This document shows, piece by piece, positions 1 to 5,720 of a stretch of DNA of 7,958 nt (its first letter is position 1; every line of letters starts with the position of its first letter). Source of the stretch: Actinomycetes bacterium. GTDB lineage: Bacteria > Actinomycetota > Actinomycetes > Actinomycetales > Microbacteriaceae. The notes beneath the pieces were generated by a model. It had not been told where the DNA came from. It did not search any database and worked only from the letters and a program-made list of their open reading frames with translations. The translations under genes were made by a program, and so were the position numbers. Location: NCBI GenBank assembly GCA_021793715.1, contig JAJYSF010000032.1:1-7958 (forward strand), in the 5' to 3' direction.

Positions 1-1865
1 CGCGCGCGCTGTTCGAGAACCGCGGCGAGGTGCACTACGGCTCCCCCGACAAGGATCCGGCCGTGCGGTTGAAGCTCCTCGACGATGCGGGCCGCGCGCG
101 GATCCCGTTCACCACGGGGATCCTCGTGGGCATCGGCGAGACGATACGCGATCGCGCGGAGTCGATGATCGCGCTGCGTGACGCGCACGACAAGCACGGG
201 CATCTGCAGGAGATCATCGTGCAGAACTTCCGCGCGAAGCCGCGCACGGCGATGCAGAACGCGCCGGACGCACAGCTGCTCGAGTACGTCGCCGCGGTGG
301 CCGTGATGCGGCTCGTGTTCGGGCCGAAGATGCGGATCCAGGTGCCGCCGAACCTGCAGGATCTGGTCGAGCTCGATCTGCTCGCGCGCGCGGGCGCCGA
401 CGACTGGGGCGGGGTCTCGCCGCTCACCGCGGATCACGTCAACCCCGAGCGCCCCTGGCCGCACCTCGACGACCTCGCTGACCACACCGCAAAGCTCGGC
501 TTCACGCTCCGCGAGCGGTTGACCGCACACCCGGAGTTCCTCGACGACGAGTGGATCTCGCCAGCGTTGCGGGCATCGGTGGACGCGCTTGCGGATCCCG
601 CCACCGGTCTCGCCCGCGAGAACACGACACCGCAGGGCGCGAACCCGCGCCCGCGCGCCCGGGTCCTCCGCGATTCTCCGGGCTCCCGCCCCACGCCCAT
701 TGGGTCGCCAGAGATTGCCACGTCTGGGGGCCTCGACACCGCAAACTCTGGCGACCCATTCGGTGGGGCCGACGGAGAGAGCGGAGCGGGGGCGGTGCGG
801 GGCGAAGACGCCGGCGGCAACGCGCCCGGCGGGCTGATCGCGGCGGTCATCGAGCGGGCCGCAGAGGATCCGGCCGCCCTCGAGGACGACGAGTGGATCC
901 GCCTGCTCACCGCGACCGGCGACGAACTCGACGCCGTCGTGCAGGCCGCGGACGACGTGCGCCGCTACACCGTCGGCGAGGCCGTCAGCATCGTCGACAA
1001 CCGCAACATCGCCTCGACGCTGTTCGGCTCCGTGGATCCGGGCGGTTACGACCTCGACGAGCTCGCCGCGATGGCGCGCGACGCGACCGACCTCGGACTC
1101 ACGGAGATCTGTGTGCAGGGCATGGTGCCCGGCGACGCGAGCGGGTACCTCGACATCGCGCGCACGATCGCCCGTGAGGCCCCGAGGATCCATCTGCACG
1201 CGTTCCGCCCGCAGGACGTGGCGGACCTCGCGGATCGCGCGGGGCTCGGGCTGTCGGGCGCTCTGACGGCGATGCGCGACGCCGGCGTCGACACGGTGCC
1301 GGGCACGGGAGTCAAGATCCTCAGCGAGCGTGTGCGCGCGCTCGTCGCCCCCGGCGACCTCGAGATCGACCGGTGGATCGAGACGATCACGGCCGCGCAC
1401 CGCGCCGGGTTCTCCTCGACCTCGGTCCTGTTCTACGGGCACGTCGAGACCGCCGCCGAGCGCGTGGCACACCTGCGCGAGCTGATCCGGATCCAGCGTG
1501 AGACCCGCGGTTTCACCGAGTTCGTGCCGATCCCGATCCCGGGGTGGGGGCGCCCCCTCGTCGAGGGGCGAGCTGCGATCGATGAGCACCGCGCGATGGT
1601 CGCCGTCTCGCGCCTCATGCTGACAGGGGTCATCCCTCACATCCAGCTGCCCTGGACCCGGCTCGGGCTCGATCAGACGCGCGAACTGCTGAACGCGGGC
1701 GGCGACGACCTCGGCGGCACGCTGCGCGACGGACGCGTCGGCCCCCTCAGCGGCGTCGAGGCCGGCCAGGAACTGACCCTCGATGCGGCACGCGCGCTCG
1801 TGAAGCCGCTGTTCCGTCCGCTCCGGCATCGCACCACGACCTACGGCGAGGTCGGATCCGCATGA
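1..1865 (+). CDS. fbiC: FbiC: FO synthase (CofG-CofH fusion), 5'-truncated, with a degenerate CofH half
   Basis: FbiC makes FO, the deazaflavin core of coenzyme F420, from tyrosine and 5-amino-6-ribitylaminouracil, using two radical-SAM halves. The frame is open from the left edge (first full codon at 3), so about 620 residues are visible and roughly 200 N-terminal ones, including the CofG cluster cysteines, lie outside. The GTG at 30 is internal. The CofG part is well conserved: HYGSPDKDP near the edge, then IPFTTGILVGIGE, IVQNFRAKP, QVPPNLQ and DDWGGVSPLTADHVNPE. A Gly/Pro/Ala-rich linker (about 610-830) follows and contains a long palindrome. The CofH part (about 835-1860) has the family layout (NRNI, HLHAF, PGT, YGHVE, FTEFVP, LGGTL, RTTTY) but lacks the CxxxCxxC loop that should follow NRNI at 999-1010. 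No frameshift hides it. FO synthesis by this CofH half is therefore doubtful. The stop overlaps the next start (ATGA). Confidence 0.93.
   Translation, partial: RALFENRGEVHYGSPDKDPAVRLKLLDDAGRARIPFTTGILVGIGETIRDRAESMIALRDAHDKHGHLQEIIVQNFRAKPRTAMQNAPDAQLLEYVAAVAVMRLVFGPKMRIQVPPNLQDLVELDLLARAGADDWGGVSPLTADHVNPERPWPHLDDLADHTAKLGFTLRERLTAHPEFLDDEWISPALRASVDALADPATGLARENTTPQGANPRPRARVLRDSPGSRPTPIGSPEIATSGGLDTANSGDPFGGADGESGAGAVRGEDAGGNAPGGLIAAVIERAAEDPAALEDDEWIRLLTATGDELDAVVQAADDVRRYTVGEAVSIVDNRNIASTLFGSVDPGGYDLDELAAMARDATDLGLTEICVQGMVPGDASGYLDIARTIAREAPRIHLHAFRPQDVADLADRAGLGLSGALTAMRDAGVDTVPGTGVKILSERVRALVAPGDLEIDRWIETITAAHRAGFSSTSVLFYGHVETAAERVAHLRELIRIQRETRGFTEFVPIPIPGWGRPLVEGRAAIDEHRAMVAVSRLMLTGVIPHIQLPWTRLGLDQTRELLNAGGDDLGGTLRDGRVGPLSGVEAGQELTLDAARALVKPLFRPLRHRTTTYGEVGSA
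666..786. repeat. Long imperfect palindrome in the FbiC interdomain linker
   Basis: The core arms are tgggtcgccagag (701-713) and its exact reverse complement (746-758). With one mismatch they extend inward to 718 and 741, giving 17 of 18 paired bases around a 22-base loop. Further pairs continue outward in nested order: ccccac 689-694 with 763-768, tctccg 675-680 with 773-778, and ctccg 666-670 with 782-786. The element is read in frame as Ser/Gly/Pro-rich linker. It may be an inserted palindromic repeat of MITE or REP type, or an mRNA hairpin between the two enzyme halves. Its family is not recognised and the boundaries are approximate. Confidence 0.75.
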
Positions 1866-3430
1866 CGCTGCGCGTGGATGCCGCGATCGTCGGTGCCGGT
1901 TTTGCCGGGATCGCGCAGGCGCTCGCGTTGCGTGAGGCCGGTATCGAATCCTTCGTCATCCTCGAGCGCGAAGGCCGCATCGGCGGCACCTGGCGCGACA
2001 ACACGTATCCCGGCATCGCCTGTGACGTGCCCTCGCACCTCTACTCCCTCGCGTCACACCCGTGGCCGCACTGGACGCGGGCGTTCGCCCCGGGGGCCGA
2101 GATCCAGGCATACCTCGAGCGGATCGTCGCCGACGAGGGCCTCGACCAGCACCTGCTGCTCGGTACAGCGCTCACCGACGCCCGCTGGGAAGACGGCGCC
2201 TGGCAGCTCTCGACCTCCCGCCCGGTGCAGGAGTACGGCAGTCGTGCGACCTCGGTGTCCGAATCGGCGGAATCGGCTGCGATCGGGGCAGGCCTGCCGT
2301 ACTCCGGCGGCGGCGAGGTCGTCGCCGCCCACCTCGTGCTGGCCGCCGGCCGCCTCACCGAGCCGCAGATCCCCGACGTCCGTGGGCTCGGCACGTTTGT
2401 CGGGCCCCTGTTCCACTCCTCGCGATGGGATCACGACGCCCTCCCCCACGGCGACCTGGCGGGCCGACGCATCGCGGTCGTCGGCACCGGAGCCTCAGCA
2501 GTGCAGCTCGTCCCGGAACTCGCCCGCCGCGGCGCCGAGGTCACACTTTTCCAGCGCACGCCGGCGTGGATCGTGCCACGCGAGGACCACCCCGTCGACA
2601 CCGCCGACCGCCAGCGTCTGACGGACGATCCCAACGCCCTCACGGAGCTGCGAGAACGCCTCTACGCCGAGGGCGAGTCGCGATACGCGTCGCGGTCCGG
2701 GGATCCGGACGCCGCGGCCGCCGCACGCGACGTCGCCCTCGCGCACCTCGCGCGGCAGGTGCCGGATCCGGGACTGCGGCGCGCGCTCACCCCCGACTAC
2801 GCCTTCGGGTGCAAGCGCGTGCTGCTCAGCGACGACTTCTACCCCGCGATCGCGAGCGGGCGCGTCACGCTCGAGCCGTCCGCGCTCGTCGAGGTGCGCG
2901 GATCCACGCTGGTCGCGGCCTCGGGGCGCACTCTCGACGCCGATGCCCTCGTCCTGGCCACGGGATTCGCGACGACCCGCCAGCCGTACGCGGGTCTCGT
3001 CACGGGCGAACACGGACAGACGCTCGACGAGCACTGGCGCGACGGCATGACGGCCGTCGCGTCGACGCTCGTGTCCGGCTTCCCCAACCTCTTCGTCGTG
3101 AACGGTCCGAACGCGTCGCTCGGCCACAATTCCTCGATCCTCGTGTCGGAGGCGCAGACGGAGTTCGCCGCCTCGCTCATCGCAGAGCGTCAGTCGGCGC
3201 CGTTCGCGTACCCCGCGCCGGTGCGGGTCACGGAGGCGATGGAGCGCGCATCGACCGACGAGATCGCCCTCCGCGCCGCGGCCACGCCCTGGCTGACGGG
3301 CGGCTGCAGCAACTGGTACGTTGATGATCGCAGCGGACGGCTGGCGTTGCTGTGGCCCGGCACGGTCGCCGATTTCCGCGCCCGCCTCGAGCGAGCTCGG
3401 TCCGCCCTCACCGAAGGAGTCACGACATGA
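1862..3430 (+). CDS. FAD-dependent monooxygenase, Baeyer-Villiger type I-like
   Basis: This 522-residue flavoprotein has the architecture of type I Baeyer-Villiger monooxygenases, which use NADPH and O2 to insert oxygen next to a ketone. The N-terminal FAD Rossmann motif is GAGFAG (11-16), followed by GGTW (41-44) and YPGIACDVPSHLY (49-61). The family fingerprint FxGxxxHxxxW(D) is exact at F179, G181, H185, W189 and D190. A second, NADPH-type Rossmann motif GTGASA lies at 208-213. LATGF and NGPNASLGHNSS occur near the C-terminus. The length is usual for the family apart from an extra Ser/Ala/Gly-rich segment at about 123-148, encoded by a palindrome. The start overlaps the fbiC stop (ATGA), with only a weak GAGG at 1848-1851, suggesting translational coupling. 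The stop overlaps the fgd start in the same way. The substrate cannot be read from the sequence. Family assignment is firm; a role in F420 metabolism is inferred from position only. Confidence 0.9.
   Translation: MTLRVDAAIVGAGFAGIAQALALREAGIESFVILEREGRIGGTWRDNTYPGIACDVPSHLYSLASHPWPHWTRAFAPGAEIQAYLERIVADEGLDQHLLLGTALTDARWEDGAWQLSTSRPVQEYGSRATSVSESAESAAIGAGLPYSGGGEVVAAHLVLAAGRLTEPQIPDVRGLGTFVGPLFHSSRWDHDALPHGDLAGRRIAVVGTGASAVQLVPELARRGAEVTLFQRTPAWIVPREDHPVDTADRQRLTDDPNALTELRERLYAEGESRYASRSGDPDAAAAARDVALAHLARQVPDPGLRRALTPDYAFGCKRVLLSDDFYPAIASGRVTLEPSALVEVRGSTLVAASGRTLDADALVLATGFATTRQPYAGLVTGEHGQTLDEHWRDGMTAVASTLVSGFPNLFVVNGPNASLGHNSSILVSEAQTEFAASLIAERQSAPFAYPAPVRVTEAMERASTDEIALRAAATPWLTGGCSNWYVDDRSGRLALLWPGTVADFRARLERARSALTEGVTT
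2212..2320. repeat. Long imperfect palindrome inside the monooxygenase gene
   Basis: The perfect 12-base arms are ggagtacggcag (2230-2241) and ctgccgtactcc (2294-2305). Shorter nested pairs lie outside: ccgcc 2218-2222 with ggcgg 2306-2310, and gacctc 2212-2217 with gaggtc 2315-2320. Scattered pairing continues inward. The 52-base interior contains a short direct repeat (gaatcggcg, gaatcggct at 2261-2278). The segment is translated in frame as a Ser/Ala/Gly-rich loop lying between conserved strands ahead of the Baeyer-Villiger fingerprint, where homologues usually have only a short turn. Its size and placement resemble the palindrome in fbiC. Confidence 0.7.
3414..3419 (+). promoter_or_regulatory. 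Ribosome binding site deciding the fgd start
   Basis: AAGGAG lies 7 bases before the ATG at 3427, inside the end of the monooxygenase gene. It fixes the fgd start at 3427 rather than at in-frame codons further upstream, and matches the N-terminus expected from mycobacterial FGD1. Confidence 0.85.
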
Positions 3431-4437
3431 CGGTCCCCTTCCGATTCGGCTACAAGGCCTCGTCCGAGCAGTTCGCCCCGCGCGAGCTCGTCGACTACGC
3501 GGTCGGCGCTGAGGAGAACGGCTTCGACTCCGCGTTCCTCAGCGACCACTTCCAGCCGTGGATGCATGAGGGCGGGCACGCTCCTGCCGCCCTGCCGTGG
3601 CTCGGTGCCGCGGGCGAGGCGACGAAGCGGATCCTGCTGGGCACCTCCGTCCTCACCCCCACCTTCCGCTACCACCCGGGCATCATCGCGCAGGCCTTCG
3701 GCACGCTCGGTCTGCTCTATCCGGGCCGTATGATCCTCGGCGTCGGCACGGGAGAGGCGCTGAACGAGGTCACGCTCGGCCAGAACTGGCCGGATCCGCC
3801 CGAGCGCTTCCAGCGGATGAAAGAGGCGATCCTCATGATCCGCGAGCTGTGGCGCGAGGAACGCGTGACGTACGAGGGCAACTACTACACCGTCAACAAC
3901 GCAACGGTCTACGACCGACCGGAGCAGGAGGTGCCGATCTACATCGGCGCATCCGGCCCGGCCGCCACGCGACTGGCCGGGCGCATGGCCGACGGCTGGA
4001 TCACGACGAGCGGCAAGGCGAATGAGCTCTACACCGACAAGCTCATCCCGGCCTTCGACGAGGGGATCCGCAAGGCGGGCCGCGACAAGGACGACGTCGA
4101 CCGCATGCTCGAGGTGAAGGTGTCGTTCCGTCCGGACCGCGACGCGGCGCTCGAGAACACGCGCTTCTGGGCTCCACTCGCGCTCACTCCGGACGAGAAG
4201 ATGGGCGTCGACGACCCCGTGGAGATGCAGCGGTTGGCGCAGGAGCTGCCCACCGAACGCGCCGCGAGCCGGTTCATCGTGTCGGACGACCCCGAGGAGC
4301 ACGTCGCGCAGATCCAGCGCTATCTCGACCTGGGCTTCACGCATCTCGTGTTCCACGACCCGGGCCACGACCAGGAGACCTTTCTCGAACTGTACGGTCG
4401 CGAGGTTCTCCCCCGCCTCCGCGCCGCGGTAGCCTGA
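3427..4437 (+). CDS. fgd: F420-dependent glucose-6-phosphate dehydrogenase
   Basis: This enzyme oxidises glucose-6-phosphate to 6-phosphogluconolactone and reduces F420 to F420H2 in the cytoplasm, supplying F420-dependent reductases. It is 336 residues long, the same as Mycobacterium tuberculosis FGD1, and aligns with it from the first residues (GYKASSEQFAPRE) to the end (HLVFHDPGHDQ). The known active-site residues are in place: E14, D40 and H41 in SDHFQPW, W45 and E110 in GVGTGEALNE. The phosphate-binding residues K197, K258 and R282 correspond to K198, K259 and R283 of FGD1 after a two-residue gap. It belongs to the luciferase-like (LLM) F420 superfamily. It overlaps the monooxygenase stop (ATGA) and is followed after 32 bp by cofC, so it sits within an F420 operon. 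The intact sugar-phosphate pocket makes another LLM function unlikely and implies that the cell makes or acquires F420. Confidence 0.95.
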   Translation: MTVPFRFGYKASSEQFAPRELVDYAVGAEENGFDSAFLSDHFQPWMHEGGHAPAALPWLGAAGEATKRILLGTSVLTPTFRYHPGIIAQAFGTLGLLYPGRMILGVGTGEALNEVTLGQNWPDPPERFQRMKEAILMIRELWREERVTYEGNYYTVNNATVYDRPEQEVPIYIGASGPAATRLAGRMADGWITTSGKANELYTDKLIPAFDEGIRKAGRDKDDVDRMLEVKVSFRPDRDAALENTRFWAPLALTPDEKMGVDDPVEMQRLAQELPTERAASRFIVSDDPEEHVAQIQRYLDLGFTHLVFHDPGHDQETFLELYGREVLPRLRAAVA

Positions 4438-4458
4438 TCACCGCCCCATTCCTCCCCC

Positions 4459-4465
4459 GAAGGGA
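4459..4465 (+). promoter_or_regulatory. Ribosome binding site of cofC/fbiD
   Basis: GAAGGGA ends 4 bases before the ATG at 4470, in the 32-bp gap after fgd. It supports this start. No separate promoter or terminator is visible in the gap, consistent with read-through from fgd. Confidence 0.65.
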
Positions 4466-4469
4466 CCCC

Positions 4470-5084
4470 ATGCTCTGGAGCGTTGTCATCCCGGTGAAGA
4501 CGACCCAGTCCGGTAAATCCCGGCTGGAGATCTCTGGCGCCGATCGTCCGCAGCTTGCGCTCGCGATCGCGCTCGACACCGTCGCCGCCGCAGCGAGCGC
4601 GCAGGCGGTCGGCGAGGTCGTCGTCGTCACGAGCGACGCCGACGTGCAGGCGGGCGTCGAGCAGATCGACGGCGCCACCTGGATCCCGGACCCCGGCATG
4701 AGCCTCAACGGCGCGGCTCGTGCCGGCCTGGAACGCGCCTCTCACGAGGCACGCGCGGTGATGCTTGGCGACCTGCCCGCGCTGACTGCGGCGGATCTCG
4801 ACGACGCACTCGCACGCGCGACCGGCCAGGAGCGCGCGGTCGTTCCGGATGCCGAAGGGTCCGGATCCGTGCTCGTCACCTGGCGCGTGCCGGGCGCGCA
4901 CGAGGCGCACTTCGGCACGGACTCGGCAGCGAAGCACGCGGACGCCGGTCATACCGTGTTGGACGTGCCGGCCTCCTCGACCCTGCGACGCGACGTCGAC
5001 ACCGCGGAGCAGCTTGAGGTGGCCGCCGCGCTCGGTCTCGGCCCGCGCACGACCGCGTTGCTGGAAGCAGCTCGCGCGGCATAG
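4470..5084 (+). CDS. cofC: CofC/FbiD: phospholactate (or PEP) guanylyltransferase of F420 synthesis
   Basis: This enzyme joins GTP to 2-phospho-L-lactate or, in actinobacteria, phosphoenolpyruvate. The diphosphate product is then used by CofD/FbiA to build F420-0 from FO. The 204-residue protein is close to the usual family length. It has the nucleotidyltransferase start WSVVIPVK (3-10) with K16 in GKSRL, the LGDLPALTAADL block with the probable metal-binding D101 (99-110), PDAEGSGS (126-133), and the FGxxSAxxH motif with F148, G149 and H156 (148-156), which is typical of CofC. It lies 32 bp after fgd and 22 bp before the alkyltransferase-like gene. The mycobacterial name is fbiD. PEP or phospholactate preference cannot be told from this sequence. 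fbiA and fbiB, which act next, are not in the window. Confidence 0.92.
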   Translation: MLWSVVIPVKTTQSGKSRLEISGADRPQLALAIALDTVAAAASAQAVGEVVVVTSDADVQAGVEQIDGATWIPDPGMSLNGAARAGLERASHEARAVMLGDLPALTAADLDDALARATGQERAVVPDAEGSGSVLVTWRVPGAHEAHFGTDSAAKHADAGHTVLDVPASSTLRRDVDTAEQLEVAAALGLGPRTTALLEAARAA

Positions 5085-5094
5085 CGCCTCGCGC

Positions 5095-5101
5095 AGGGAG
5101 G
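5095..5101 (+). promoter_or_regulatory. Ribosome binding site deciding the alkyltransferase-like start
   Basis: AGGGAGG ends 5 bases before the ATG at 5107. It excludes the in-frame upstream start at 4849, which would overlap cofC by more than 200 bases. Confidence 0.8.
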
Positions 5102-5106
5102 CGACG

Positions 5107-5616
5107 ATGTCCCCGCACCGCTACACCGTGACTGCGACACCGGTCGGGGCCGCCGTCGCCGTCTTCACGAGCGCGGATCATCTCGTCGCACTCGGCACGG
5201 CGGACGATCCGCTCTGGGTCGTCGATTCCGTCGCGCGCGAGCTGCGCGGATCCCTCGAGCCTGCGAACGCCGACGTGGCCGGGCTCGGCGCCCAGTTGGA
5301 CGAGTACTTCGCCGGATCCCGGCGCGAGTTCGACCTCGAGATCGACTGGAAGCTCGCGAAAGGTTTCCAGCGCGAGGCGCTGCAGTGCGTCGCCGAGATC
5401 CCGTACGGCGAGACGGCGAGCTATGGGGAGATCGCCGAGATGGCGGGGCGGCCGCGCGCGGCGCGGGCTGTGGGGACCGCCTGTCGCTTCACACCGATCT
5501 CTCTCGTCATTCCCGCCCACCGCGTGATCCGTTCGGACGGCACGCTCGGGGAGTACGCCGGTCGTGAGGATGTGAAGCGCTTCCTCCTCGATCTCGAGGG
5601 CGCCGAAGTGCGCTGA
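5107..5616 (+). CDS. Alkyltransferase-like protein (Ogt/MGMT family, active-site Cys replaced by Ala)
   Basis: The 169-residue protein has the two-domain layout of O6-methylguanine-DNA methyltransferases. The N-terminal part includes QLDEYFAGSRREFDL. The C-terminal DNA-binding domain contains IPYGETASYGEIA with the conserved tyrosine Y106, and ARAVGT with the probable base-flipping arginine finger R120. The catalytic motif PCHRV reads PAHRV, with Ala at 137 (codon GCC at 5515-5517), and the usual asparagine hinge before it is Thr129. It cannot accept an alkyl group in the normal way. Known alkyltransferase-like (ATL) proteins bind alkylated guanine and hand it to nucleotide excision repair. 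The Thermus thermophilus member TTHA1564 is reported to have the same Cys-to-Ala change, whereas E. coli and yeast types have Trp. Many ATLs are shorter than this one. The gene follows cofC by 22 bp and is probably co-transcribed, but a link to F420 is not evident. It might be mislabelled as active ogt by automatic annotation. Confidence 0.88.
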   Translation: MSPHRYTVTATPVGAAVAVFTSADHLVALGTADDPLWVVDSVARELRGSLEPANADVAGLGAQLDEYFAGSRREFDLEIDWKLAKGFQREALQCVAEIPYGETASYGEIAEMAGRPRAARAVGTACRFTPISLVIPAHRVIRSDGTLGEYAGREDVKRFLLDLEGAEVR

Positions 5617-5659
5617 CCGGAGCGTCGCGCGTCCCTGGCGCCATCAGGACGCCGGCGAC

Positions 5660-5679
5660 GGGTGCGGGCCCCGGCACCC
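5660..5679. terminator. Possible GC hairpin in the convergent gap
   Basis: gggtgc (5660-5665) pairs with gcaccc (5674-5679), and additional ggg/ccc pairing is possible across the loop. It lies in the 104-bp gap between two convergent genes, where a bidirectional terminator would be expected. There is no T-run on either side, so Rho-independent function is uncertain. Nothing else recognisable was seen in 5617-5720. Confidence 0.35.
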
Positions 5680-5720
5680 CGCGCCACGCGTTCAGGTCCT
5701 GGACGGTCGCCGCCGTGCAT

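Noticed and set aside
30..32. GTG as a start codon for fbiC
   Set aside because: The frame is open to the left edge and the upstream residues and HYGSPDKDP belong to the middle of CofG, so the gene begins outside the window.
999..1064. Frameshift hiding the CofH cysteines
   Set aside because: All frames around the site were read; none contains a CxxxCxxC pattern, and the frame is the same on both sides.
3190..4368. 392-codon open frame on the minus strand
   Set aside because: It is antisense to the well-recognised fgd gene and the monooxygenase end; composition is Arg/Val/Asp-rich as expected for a GC-rich shadow, and no domain is recognisable.
4849..5106. Extended N-terminus of the alkyltransferase-like protein
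   Set aside because: It would overlap cofC out of frame, reads as Arg/Pro-rich shadow, and the ATG at 5107 has a strong ribosome binding site.
5482..5484. Cys126 as a replacement catalytic cysteine in the alkyltransferase-like protein
   Set aside because: It is eleven residues before the PAHRV site, near the hinge region, not at the position that contacts the flipped base; no known family member uses it.
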